Source: Pandoraea terrae (GTDB lineage: Bacteria > Pseudomonadota > Gammaproteobacteria > Burkholderiales > Burkholderiaceae). From it: a stretch of 64,000 bases of DNA. The stretch covers positions 1 to 64,000 of the forward strand of contig NZ_CABPRZ010000017.1 in the NCBI RefSeq assembly GCF_902459695.1, read 5' to 3'. The notes below the pieces were generated by a model, which did no database searches, had not been told where the DNA came from, and saw only the letters and a program-made list of their open reading frames with translations. The position numbers were made by a program, and so were the translations under genes. Position 1 is the first letter of the stretch; every line of letters starts with the position of its first letter. Positions 8,617 to 16,660 of the stretch are shown piece after piece.

Positions 8617-8892
8617 CGATTTTGTCTGGGAAAATACCGATTCGCCGCTCGGCTGCATGCGGCGTTGATCGTTACCCATTCGGGGCAGAGATTTTTTCGG
8701 AATTTTCGGATGTCCGCTTCTCCCGGCTTTGCGCGATAATCTCCGCAGACAATCAGTGCGCCGAACGTCAGCTTCGTGTGCAAAGCAAGCTTCGCCCGCG
8801 TCATCTCCCCCAGCAGGTTCAATGCCCCCCTCGACTCCTTTGCGTCCCGCCGCTGTGGAGCCGACCTTTCAATGCGGGCAAGGCGTTTGACC
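8617..8892. other. Leader region of the RiPP cluster
   Basis: Together with the terminator this is a 384-base stretch without a gene. Composition drops from GC-rich to mixed. A direct repeat of ttttcgga occurs at about 8694-8710, and a possible -10 element GATAAT lies near 8735, with no convincing -35. The promoter for the precursor gene is probably here. Confidence 0.35.
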
Positions 8893-9048
8893 ATGACTAC
8901 TCAAGACCTCATCCAGCACCTGACTCAAGTGCAAGAATCCGCCGCCGAACAGAACGCGGTCGAGGAGATATCGCAGTTGGAGCTTGAGAAAATTACCGGT
9001 GCTGGCGGCAACTGGTTCGCCAATGCGACATGGACGAAATCCATCTAA
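8893..9048 (+). CDS. Putative RiPP precursor peptide with Gly-Gly leader
   Basis: A 51-aa peptide. The N-terminal part is an acidic, amphipathic leader (DLIQHL..., then QLELEKITGAGG at 28-39) ending in the Gly38-Gly39 motif cut by C39 peptidase exporters. The remaining 12 residues, NWFANATWTKSI (40-51), would be the core. The core holds two aromatic-X-X patterns, F42-A43-N44 and W47-T48-K49, of the kind cross-linked into three-residue cyclophanes by XyeB/GrrM-type radical SAM enzymes (family knowledge; assignment is inference). The ATG at 8893 is the first that gives a leader-like start. Downstream genes encode a radical SAM maturase remnant, an aspartic protease-like protein, and an HlyD/C39-ABC exporter, which supports the call. 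Confidence 0.75.
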   Translation: MTTQDLIQHLTQVQESAAEQNAVEEISQLELEKITGAGGNWFANATWTKSI

Positions 9049-9080
9049 TCGCAATCTTATAAAAGGCTGACGTGCCGCCA

Positions 9081-9098
9081 CGGGGTCAATCGGCCCCG
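9081..9098 (+). promoter_or_regulatory. Hairpin between precursor and maturase genes
   Basis: CGGGG (9081-9085) pairs with CCCCG (9094-9098) over an 8-base loop in the 79-base gap. Such a structure after a precursor gene can reduce read-through or stabilise the precursor mRNA so that more peptide than enzyme is made; here this is inference from position. Confidence 0.35.
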
Positions 9099-9127
9099 GG
9101 GTAACCCGTTGCGAAAGGAGACTTAGG

Positions 9128-9672
9128 ATGCGTCACGTTGAAATCATCCTGAAGGTCACGGAGCGATGCAACCTCAATTGCAGGTACTGTTACTTCTTCA
9201 ACAAAGAAAACAAAGATTTTGAAGAAAACCCCGCACTGATTTCAGTCTCGACCGTAGAGAACCTTGTGCGTTTCCTACGAACATCTAACTACCAAATCGC
9301 CGAAACCGTTTTCCAAATAGATCTTCACGGAGGAGAACCGCTGCTACTTGGACCGGGGCGATTCTCCGAGCTTGTATCCATCATTGAGAACGGCTTGCAT
9401 GACGCTAGAGAAGTCCGTTTCACCGTGCAAACTAATGCGACGATGCAGCCCCCTGCATGTCCTGTGTTTGGAAGAACATTTGCCAACATGTGACAAGTGT
9501 CGACACCCCGCTACATCGCATAAAAGGCGGGGTTTCCGATCAACCATCGGTCTACTGTGATGCCTTGAAGCAGGGCTACCTTAGATGCACAGAGTACCTT
9601 GCAAAACGAGGTACGCCGATCAGCCAAATCTCGAAGAATCTCATTTCCACTGACCAATTCCAAGCCCAATGA
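9128..9672 (+). pseudogene. Broken radical SAM/SPASM RiPP maturase
   Basis: The first part (9128 to a stop at 9491-9493) starts MRHVEIILKVTERCNLNCRYC with the [4Fe-4S] cysteines C14, C18 and C21, then a GGEPLLL motif, and is clearly the N-terminal half of a radical SAM domain up to FTVQTNAT. It then loses sense. A second part, in another frame from about 9436 to 9672, reads like the end of a SPASM domain: CMSCVWKNIC (CX2CX5C), then HRIKGG and PSVYCDALKQGY. Intact enzymes of this type are near 370-400 aa; only about 185 codons remain, so roughly 200 codons were deleted with a frame change near 9436-9450. The ribosome site (aaaggag, 9114-9120) is still good. The second part ends in an ATGA overlap with the next gene, showing it was once the true C-terminus. 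The enzyme would have lost the core of its barrel, so it should be inactive. Confidence 0.85.
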
Positions 9673-10628
9673 GACTCCTCAAAGCCCTCACCATCGCAAT
9701 TTCAGTGGCCTTTCTCAAGCTCCCGTCCCAAGGATACGCGAGCGACCGAAGCTGCGCTAACGACTGGCCGAACAGCTCTGTTCGGTTCGACAGCGAAATC
9801 CTGTACGCGAATCAGGATCGAAAGACAGGCCCATTTGTCCGAGTTCAAATCAATGGCAAGACCGTATCAATGATGTTGGATACGGGTTCAAACATCAATC
9901 TCTTGTGGGACACGTCCGTCCTGGATGAGTCCCCTGGAGAACATCGACAGCGAGTCGACTTCATCGCCTCGTCGACGGACGCGCGAAAAGTGGGAGCTGC
10001 ACTATCTGATAGCCACGGAAACCTCTCGCACCAGCAGTTCTACGTACTCCCCAACTCAACGCTTTCTGGAGACGGATACTCGGGAATCCTGAGCCCTCAG
10101 GCTGTTGCAGGCAGTCACGCGACCATCATTGACTTCGAACAGAACTGCTTCTTCATCAGTCCAGCATTTGAAATCCGCCCTGATATGCGCTTTCATGTGT
10201 TTCGCGGAACGACCATTCCGAACCCGTACGGTGTCATGGCTATTCCCCTTGAAATCGAGGGAGGGAAGATTCCCATCATCGTCGACTCCGCCGCATCAGA
10301 ATCTACCATCCTTTCAACATTGGTCGCGACCAGGCCCAAGGGGCCCAAGAGTCCTAGATTGATGGACGTGATAGGAACCGAAATCCCCGCAGGAGTGCGA
10401 ATGCGCCTTGTCGACCTCAAGATCAATGGGCAAGATTTTAGATCGCATCCGGTTATTCCCAAGTCCGCGATCAGCACCGCAGGGGTTACCGCCCTCGGCG
10501 CAGTAGGAATGGACATTCTGAAAGATCGCATCGTCTATTACCACGGCGCGCTACATCAGTTTACTCTCCTGAACCGTCGAGCAACGCCCCCCTCCACCGC
10601 AGTAAAACTCGATGACCGTATCGAGTAG
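9669..10628 (+). CDS. Secreted retropepsin-like aspartic protease homologue
   Basis: A 319-aa protein with a Sec signal peptide (MRLLKALTIAISVAFLKLPS, cleavage near YAS-D). It has the layout of a two-lobed aspartic protease: the first lobe has a canonical catalytic motif MMLDTGSN (D71), the second has IIVDSAAS (about residue 206), in which the usual DTG/DSG is replaced by DSA. Both lobes are followed by hydrophobic strands (GYSGILSPQ and GAVGMDIL). It is expected in the periplasm. The start overlaps the stop of the broken maturase (ATGA), and an exporter follows, so it belongs to the RiPP cluster and may trim or degrade the peptide; whether it is an active protease with the altered second motif is unclear. 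Base composition is A/T-richer than the flanking chromosome. Confidence 0.75.
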   Translation: MRLLKALTIAISVAFLKLPSQGYASDRSCANDWPNSSVRFDSEILYANQDRKTGPFVRVQINGKTVSMMLDTGSNINLLWDTSVLDESPGEHRQRVDFIASSTDARKVGAALSDSHGNLSHQQFYVLPNSTLSGDGYSGILSPQAVAGSHATIIDFEQNCFFISPAFEIRPDMRFHVFRGTTIPNPYGVMAIPLEIEGGKIPIIVDSAASESTILSTLVATRPKGPKSPRLMDVIGTEIPAGVRMRLVDLKINGQDFRSHPVIPKSAISTAGVTALGAVGMDILKDRIVYYHGALHQFTLLNRRATPPSTAVKLDDRIE

Positions 10629-10642
10629 CTGACCATAAGCAT

Positions 10643-11899
10643 ATGTTCCGAAAGGCAGCTCTCGACGCGAATCGGTCCCGACCTCTGGGCGACGTCATTG
10701 CCGCTCGGCCACCATCGTTGAAATTCGCGACGGCATTTTCCGTGGCGGCGTCTGGGGTATTGCTGGGGATCTTTGTGATGGGCAGCTATACGCAAAGGTC
10801 GTCCGTCGTCGGCCATCTTGTACCCCGGAGCGGCATTGCCAAGCTCTCCTCCCCCTCCCCGGGAACGGTCAAGGAGATGCTTGTTACGGATGGACAAGCC
10901 GTCAAGGGCGGCGACGTGCTTCTCATTGTCTCCGGTGAACGGCGAGATAGTAACGGCAATGCAACATTGGCCACCGTCTCACAGCAAATTTCGACGCGAC
11001 GAGATCAGCTCGCGCAAGACCTGCAATCTATGGAAAAAGGTCATGGCATCCAGGTAAGTCAGCTGCAAAATCGTGTCACGTCTCAATCAAGAGAAATCGC
11101 CAAGCTTGACGAACTGATCGCCGATCATCGGCAACTCGTCACCTTGGCGCGGGCGAGCGCGAACCGATATCGACAACTCCACGTGCTGGACGCCGCTTCG
11201 AAGGAGCAAGCGCAACAGGCGAAAGCACAGTTCCTGGAGCGGCAAAGTCGTCTGCACACCCTTGAGCGCGACCGGCTCATAGCCAGTAGGGAACTTGCTG
11301 ACGCTGAGAGCGCGTTAGCGTCGCTGCCACACAAATATCAGACAGAACGATCTCAACTTGAGAGGCAACTGGTGACGCTTTCGCAGGCGCTGGCAGAGAA
11401 CGAAGTTGCCCGAGAATTTTCCGTGATAGCACCTGTGGACGGCACCGCTACGGCTGTGGTGACTCACTTGGGGCAGCGCGTTATCGAAAACAAGCATCTC
11501 GTATCGATCATTCCGATCGACCAACCCCTGGAAGCGCATCTCTATGTCCAAAGCGAAGCCGTGGGACTCCTGAAGCCCGAGATTCCGGTGACGCTGCGCT
11601 ACCGGGCCTTCCCGTACCAAAAATTCGGTTTGCAAAAGGGACGCATTCTTTCCATTTCGGAGACCTCCGCACCTCCCGACGAGATCACGGACATCGCCCC
11701 CTACCACGGCCTTGCAAATGAACATGGGCCGCTATTTCTGGTGAAGGTCCGGCTTGATCGCCAGTGGGTTTCCGGCGTGCACGGCGAGGTGCTTCGCCTT
11801 CGAGCCGGCATGCTGCTTGACGCCAACATCGCACGCGAGACACGGCGACTCCACGAATGGGCTTTTGCGCCGCTATACCGGATAAGAGACAAGTTATGA
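10643..11899 (+). CDS. HlyD family periplasmic adaptor (membrane fusion protein)
   Basis: A 418-aa adaptor of a type I-like peptide exporter. One N-terminal membrane segment (about residues 30-50, ATAFSVAASGVLLGIFVMG), then a biotinyl-lipoyl-like half-domain (GIAKLSSPSPGTVKEMLV...GQAVKGGDVLL), a long alpha-helical hairpin (about 100-240), and the second lipoyl half with FSVIAPVDGTATAV, followed by a beta-barrel domain. It links the inner-membrane ABC exporter to an outer-membrane channel such as TolC, which is not encoded here. It starts 14 bases after the protease gene and ends in an ATGA overlap with the ABC gene, so translation is coupled. Confidence 0.92.
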   Translation: MFRKAALDANRSRPLGDVIAARPPSLKFATAFSVAASGVLLGIFVMGSYTQRSSVVGHLVPRSGIAKLSSPSPGTVKEMLVTDGQAVKGGDVLLIVSGERRDSNGNATLATVSQQISTRRDQLAQDLQSMEKGHGIQVSQLQNRVTSQSREIAKLDELIADHRQLVTLARASANRYRQLHVLDAASKEQAQQAKAQFLERQSRLHTLERDRLIASRELADAESALASLPHKYQTERSQLERQLVTLSQALAENEVAREFSVIAPVDGTATAVVTHLGQRVIENKHLVSIIPIDQPLEAHLYVQSEAVGLLKPEIPVTLRYRAFPYQKFGLQKGRILSISETSAPPDEITDIAPYHGLANEHGPLFLVKVRLDRQWVSGVHGEVLRLRAGMLLDANIARETRRLHEWAFAPLYRIRDKL

Positions 11900-14016
11900 A
11901 TATGGAGGCTCGGGGCGCTACAAAAGCACGACTCTCCTTTCGACGACATCGCGCCATGCCGTCGATCCTTCAGACGGAAAGTGCCGAATGCGGGTTGGCC
12001 TGTATCGCCATGGTCGTCAGTCACTTTGGGCATCGCGTGGGGCTACCGGAGATGCGCAAGCGCTTCTCCATGTCACAGAAAGGTGGGAGTTTCGGCGACT
12101 TGATCCAGGTCGCCCGTCGAATGCATCTGGCAAGCCGTGCGGTAAAACTCGACCTGACGTCTCTCGACAAGTTGAAGACGCCCTGCATCCTCCACTGGGA
12201 ATTTAATCACTTCGTCGTGCTTGAACGGGTCAAAGCAGGCTTGGCCCATATCCATGATCCGGCTCACGGGTTCCGCAAAGTTTCAATGGAAATCGTTTCG
12301 CGCAGCTTCACCGGAGCGGCACTCGAACTCTGGCCGACCGGCGAGTTCCGGCAAGGCGTCGAACGAGAGGCCGTAAGCCTGTCTCGTTTGATTGGATCGC
12401 TCACGGGGCTACGCGGGACTTTCGCCCAACTCCTTACCCTGTCTTTCTCGTTGGAGATTTTTGTTCTCGCCGCACCGTTTTTCATTCAATGGACGCTCGA
12501 TCACGCGGTCCCATCAGGCGACCGGGACCTGATGCTTCTCCTGGCCATCGGCTTTCTCACACTTGCGATGTGTCAGCACGTAACAGCCGTTATGCGATCC
12601 TGGTTACTGATGTATCTGGGCGCATCGTGGAATGTACGCTGGTGCTCCAACATCTTTTCCCACCTCATCCGACTACCAGTCGATTATTTCATTAAGCGCC
12701 ACTTGGGAGACTTGATCTCGAAGTTCGGCGCCGTCGACGAAATCCAGCGCACCGTTACCACATCCTTTCTCGAAGGCACGCTCGACGGCGTCATGACGTT
12801 CCTGACGCTCCTGCTGATGTTTCTCTATAGTCCGACACTTGCCGCTGTCGTATGCCTGAGCGCCGCACTATACACGTTGGTCCGCGTGCTTTGGTTCAGC
12901 CCGCTGCGTGCTGCGGTGCAAACGCACTTGATCCACGCGTCGAAACAGCAGACCCATTTTCTGGAAACACTCCGGGGAATACGAGCCATCAAATTATTCT
13001 CACGCGAGGACGAGCGCCGTTCCGCCTGGTTGTCATTGCTTGCCGATCAGGTCAACGCAGACATTTGCGTGCAAAGGCTTACCCTCCTGTACAAACATTC
13101 GAATGGACTCCTCTCCAGCCTCGAGAACATTCTTATCGTATGGTTGGGAGCCGCTTTCGTCATCGATGGTCAGTTGACGATTGGCGCATTAATGGCTTTC
13201 ATTGCGTACAAAATGCAGTTTCAAACCCGCGTGAGCTCGCTTATCGACAAAGTCGCAGATTACCGCATGCTTTCCGTACAGGCGGATCGGCTATCCGATA
13301 TTGCTTTGGCCAAGGCCGAGGACATCGAGGACGCCCCCCGTTCCACCGAAATCATCACCGAGGTCCGGGTAGATGTGTCGAATCTCGGCTTTCGTTACGG
13401 CGACTTCGAACCACGAATTCTCGAAGGTGTCAGTTTCACGATTCACCCTGGGGAGTCTGTCGCCATCACGGGGCCATCCGGCTGCGGAAAATCGACGTTG
13501 GCGCACCTGCTGTTGGGCATCCTCACGCCCACGGCAGGAGAAATCGTGCTAACCGGCGCCCAGAGCAAGCACATGGACGCTCATGCGCTGCGCCGAGCGT
13601 TCGGCACGGTCATGCAAGATGACATGCTGCTGGCCGGCTCACTGTCCGAGAACATCAGCTTCTTCGCCCCGGACGCCGACATGACGTGGGTCGTGGCATG
13701 CGCGGAGTTGGCATGCATTCATGATGAAATTCAGGCGCTACCAATGCGATATGACACGCTCGTCGGCGACATGGGGAGCGTTTTGTCCGGCGGCCAAAAG
13801 CAGCGAATACTGCTGGCCAGGGCACTTTACAAGAAACCTGCCTGCCTATTGCTCGACGAAGCGACCAGTCATCTCGACATTGCATGCGAGCGCCAAGTCA
13901 ACGCAGCCGTGCGCTCCCTGAAAATGACCCGGATCATCATTGCGCATCGGCCGGAAACGATCGCCAGTGCGGATCGCGTGCTGCGTTTGGAACACGGGAA
14001 AATCGTCAGCAGCTGA
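11896..14016 (+). CDS. Peptidase-containing ABC exporter (C39 peptidase, PCAT)
   Basis: A 706-aa bacteriocin/RiPP exporter. Residues 20-145 are a C39 peptidase: oxyanion Gln26, catalytic Cys32 in ESAECG, His105 in EFNHFVVLE and Asp121 in HIHDPAHG are all present. A six-helix membrane domain follows (about 170-450), then an ATPase with Walker A GPSGCGKST, signature LSGGQKQR and Walker B CLLLDEATS. The peptidase cuts leaders after Gly-Gly, matching the GAGG site in the precursor encoded at 8893. The ATG at 11896 overlaps the stop of the adaptor gene. Everything needed for activity seems intact, unlike the maturase. Confidence 0.95.
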   Translation: MNMEARGATKARLSFRRHRAMPSILQTESAECGLACIAMVVSHFGHRVGLPEMRKRFSMSQKGGSFGDLIQVARRMHLASRAVKLDLTSLDKLKTPCILHWEFNHFVVLERVKAGLAHIHDPAHGFRKVSMEIVSRSFTGAALELWPTGEFRQGVEREAVSLSRLIGSLTGLRGTFAQLLTLSFSLEIFVLAAPFFIQWTLDHAVPSGDRDLMLLLAIGFLTLAMCQHVTAVMRSWLLMYLGASWNVRWCSNIFSHLIRLPVDYFIKRHLGDLISKFGAVDEIQRTVTTSFLEGTLDGVMTFLTLLLMFLYSPTLAAVVCLSAALYTLVRVLWFSPLRAAVQTHLIHASKQQTHFLETLRGIRAIKLFSREDERRSAWLSLLADQVNADICVQRLTLLYKHSNGLLSSLENILIVWLGAAFVIDGQLTIGALMAFIAYKMQFQTRVSSLIDKVADYRMLSVQADRLSDIALAKAEDIEDAPRSTEIITEVRVDVSNLGFRYGDFEPRILEGVSFTIHPGESVAITGPSGCGKSTLAHLLLGILTPTAGEIVLTGAQSKHMDAHALRRAFGTVMQDDMLLAGSLSENISFFAPDADMTWVVACAELACIHDEIQALPMRYDTLVGDMGSVLSGGQKQRILLARALYKKPACLLLDEATSHLDIACERQVNAAVRSLKMTRIIIAHRPETIASADRVLRLEHGKIVSS

Positions 14017-14130
14017 TGGCCGCACCAACGACGAAAGCCGGCGCCGCACAATAATCCTGCGCCTGCTCGACGATATTTCTGACATCACAACCTGTCAACC
14101 GCGACGGCCCCCGTCATTGCGAAGTCCCCG

Positions 14131-14859
14131 TCACGCACGCGCTGCAGCAATCAAATCGGCGAGTGCGGCACGTTGCCGCCCGTTTCTGTCGAAATTTTCC
14201 GACGTGAGCCACTGCTCGAAGCCGCGGCTGATCGCCGGCCATTCGCCGTCAACGATCGAGAACCACGCGGTATCGCGGCTGCGCCCCTTGTAGACGATCG
14301 CCTGACGGAAAATGCCCTCGAACTGGAAGCCATAGCGTAATGCCGCGCGGCGCGAGGGCGCGTTCAGGGCATCGCATTTCCACTCGTAGCGGCGATAGCC
14401 GAGCTCGTCGAACACTCGGCGCATCAGCAGATACTGCGCTTCGGTGCCTGCGCGCGTACGCTTGACCAACGGCGAATACGCAACATGCCCGACTTCAATC
14501 ACGCCGTTGGCAGCATCGATGCGCATCAGCGCGAGCGTGCCGATGGCGCGGCCCGTTTCCAGATCGATGATCGCGTGATGCAGCGGATCGCTCGACACCG
14601 CCTGTCGCGATGCCGTGTCCCAGTAGGCTTCGAAATCGGAAAACGGTCCCGTCGACATGTAGGTCCAGTCGCGGCCGTCCTCGGCACACGCATAGGCCTC
14701 ATAGAGATCGCGTGCGTGACGCTCGACATCCAGCGGCTCCAGACGGCAGTATCGGCCTGTGAGCGGTGTGCGCGGCGGTTGCGCCCGCGGCTTCCAGGCC
14801 GGTACCTCCGGCCCCACGGGTTGATCAAATTCGTTGAAAGCCCCGGCTTGCACTGTCAT
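14131..14859 (-). CDS. GNAT family N-acetyltransferase (RimJ/RimL-like)
   Basis: A 242-aa acetyltransferase. The GNAT fold covers about residues 35-195: GRYCRLEPLDVERHARDLY at the start, the central sheet GRAIGTLALMRID..GVIEVGHVAYSPLVKRTRAGTEAQYLL, and the C-terminal signature CDALNAPSRRAALRYGFQFEGIFRQ that is shared with RimJ/RimL and diamine acetyltransferases. It probably transfers acetyl from acetyl-CoA to a small amine or protein N-terminus. The ATG at 14859 has ctggggga upstream; an ATG three codons before it is possible. It is divergent from a MocR regulator gene (112 bases between starts) that could regulate it. Confidence 0.9.
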   Translation of the reverse strand: MTVQAGAFNEFDQPVGPEVPAWKPRAQPPRTPLTGRYCRLEPLDVERHARDLYEAYACAEDGRDWTYMSTGPFSDFEAYWDTASRQAVSSDPLHHAIIDLETGRAIGTLALMRIDAANGVIEVGHVAYSPLVKRTRAGTEAQYLLMRRVFDELGYRRYEWKCDALNAPSRRAALRYGFQFEGIFRQAIVYKGRSRDTAWFSIVDGEWPAISRGFEQWLTSENFDRNGRQRAALADLIAAARA

Positions 14860-14907
14860 GAAACACATCCCCCAGAGAAATCGGTCAGCGCGAGAACATC
14901 TCGCGAT

Positions 14908-14931
14908 AGTGGCAAGGTAACGCATCAGTGG
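14908..14931. promoter_or_regulatory. Candidate MocR operator (direct repeat AGTGGYA)
   Basis: Two copies of AGTGG(C/T)A start at 14908 and 14927, 19 bases apart, in the divergent region between the GNAT and MocR-type genes. MocR-family regulators often bind direct repeats about two helical turns apart near their own promoter. A further 6-bp inverted repeat GCACCA/TGGTGC lies at 14943-14948 and 14965-14970, adjacent to the MocR start codon. Confidence 0.35.
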
Positions 14932-14971
14932 TACGATAAAAAGCACCAGCACTTTATATTTCCTTGGTGCC

Positions 14972-16645
14972 ATGACTGTCTTGCGCTCCCGTGCCGCCGC
15001 GTCGCCGTCTCCGGGCGGCCCGGATGACGTCTCCGCCCTGCTCTTCAGCCCGCTCGCCGCTCAGACAGGGCGCGGCAATTCGTTGCAAAAGCAGCTGCTC
15101 GGCCGCATGAAGCGGGCGATTCTCGATGGCCGGCTGCCGGCTGGCGCGCGGCTGCCGTCTTCGCGCACGCTGGCGGACGAACTGTCGGTCTCGCGCAATA
15201 CCGTATCGATCGTCTACGAGCAGCTCGCGGCCGAAGGTTTCGTCGTCGCGCATCGCCAAGGCACCCGGGTTGCCGCCTTGTCGATCAAGCCGCATCGCGC
15301 GGGGTCCGCCCATGGGGCGCAGGCGAACGGCGTCCGTGCTCCCGATCAGCCTAATGGCGATCGCGCGGCCGATCGCGCGCGCGGGCCGATCGAGGCGGCC
15401 AAGGCCGGGGAAAGCCCGGCGCGCTCGCTTGACGACGCGCCGCGCGACGGCGCCGCCAACGATATGGCGGGCCGCGTGTCGCGGCGCGTCGCCCGCCTGC
15501 CCGCCTCGTATCGGGCAGCGCGCGCCGACGAAACGCCGCCGGCGTTCACCCCGGGCGTACCGGCGTTGACGCAATTTCCTGCCGGCGCCTGGCGCAGAAC
15601 GCTCGACCGCGTCATGCGTTCGGCGCCGGCCCGCGTCTACGGCTACGGCGATCCGGCCGGCGAACCGGCGCTGCGCGAGGCCATTGCGGAGCACCTGCGC
15701 ATCTCGCGCGGCGTGCGTTGCGACGGCGCACAGGTTGTCGTGACCGAAGGCGCGCAGGAAGCGTTGATGTTGTGCGTGAGGCTGCTGGTTGATCCGGGCG
15801 ATACCGTGTGGCTCGAAGATCCGGGCTACCGGGGTGCGAAAACGGCCTTTCATGCCGGCGACCTGCGGCTGGTGCCGCTGCGCGTTGACGACGAAGGCGT
15901 GACGGTGCCGCCCGGCTTGTGGGACACCGCGCCGCCCAGGCTCGTCTACACCACGCCATCGCATCAGTATCCGCTCGGCGCGGTGTTGTCCGCGGCGCGG
16001 CGGCTCGACATGATCGCGCATGCGCGGCGCTGCGGCGCCTGGCTCATCGAAGATGATTACGACAGCGAATTCCGTCACCAAGGCGAGCCGATCGCGGCGA
16101 TGCAGGGGCTCGTACCCGACGCGCCCGTGCTCTACGTCGGCACCTTCAGCAAGACAATGTTCCCGGCACTGCGCATCGGATTTCTCGTGCTGCCGCCGGC
16201 GCTGGCCGAACGCGCGGGGGGCGCGATGGGCGAATTGCTGCGCGGCGGCCATCGTTTCGAGCAGTTGGCGCTTGCGGAATTCATACGTAACGGACAGTTC
16301 GCCAGACACCTCGGCCGCATGCGCCGGCTGTACCGGGAACGCCAGATTGCGTTGCGCGAAGCGTTAGCGCGTCACCTCGACCCGGCTTATGCAGTCATCG
16401 GCGAGCGCTGCGGCCTGCATCTGACCGTACGCCTTGCACCATCGTACTGCGACATCGACATCGTGGCGGCAGCGCAGCGCGAAGGGATGAACCCGCGCGC
16501 GTTGTCGAGCTTCGCGCTTGCCCCTCGGCCCGAGGATAACGGGCTCGTCATCGGCTACGGCGATACGGACGCTGTGCGCATCGAGCCGCTGGTGCGGCGG
16601 CTGGCAGAATTGGTGGCCGACGCCGGCCGCGCGGCCCCCGCGTGA
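14972..16645 (+). CDS. MocR/PdxR-type regulator (GntR HTH fused to aminotransferase fold)
   Basis: A 557-aa fusion regulator. Residues about 38-110 are a GntR winged helix (LPSSRTLADELSVSRNTVSIVYEQLAAEGF). A long polar, Arg/Ala-rich linker follows (about 115-190), then a fold-type-I aminotransferase domain with TPSHQYPLG, EDDYDSEF and the PLP-lysine region GTFSKTMFPALRIGFLVLP. Such proteins sense PLP or an amino compound and usually act as regulators rather than enzymes. The ATG at 14972 is the only good start. It is divergent from the GNAT gene and convergent with an MFS transporter gene (15 bases between stops). Confidence 0.93.
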   Translation: MTVLRSRAAASPSPGGPDDVSALLFSPLAAQTGRGNSLQKQLLGRMKRAILDGRLPAGARLPSSRTLADELSVSRNTVSIVYEQLAAEGFVVAHRQGTRVAALSIKPHRAGSAHGAQANGVRAPDQPNGDRAADRARGPIEAAKAGESPARSLDDAPRDGAANDMAGRVSRRVARLPASYRAARADETPPAFTPGVPALTQFPAGAWRRTLDRVMRSAPARVYGYGDPAGEPALREAIAEHLRISRGVRCDGAQVVVTEGAQEALMLCVRLLVDPGDTVWLEDPGYRGAKTAFHAGDLRLVPLRVDDEGVTVPPGLWDTAPPRLVYTTPSHQYPLGAVLSAARRLDMIAHARRCGAWLIEDDYDSEFRHQGEPIAAMQGLVPDAPVLYVGTFSKTMFPALRIGFLVLPPALAERAGGAMGELLRGGHRFEQLALAEFIRNGQFARHLGRMRRLYRERQIALREALARHLDPAYAVIGERCGLHLTVRLAPSYCDIDIVAAAQREGMNPRALSSFALAPRPEDNGLVIGYGDTDAVRIEPLVRRLAELVADAGRAAPA

Positions 16646-16660
16646 CACGCAGGACCAGGA

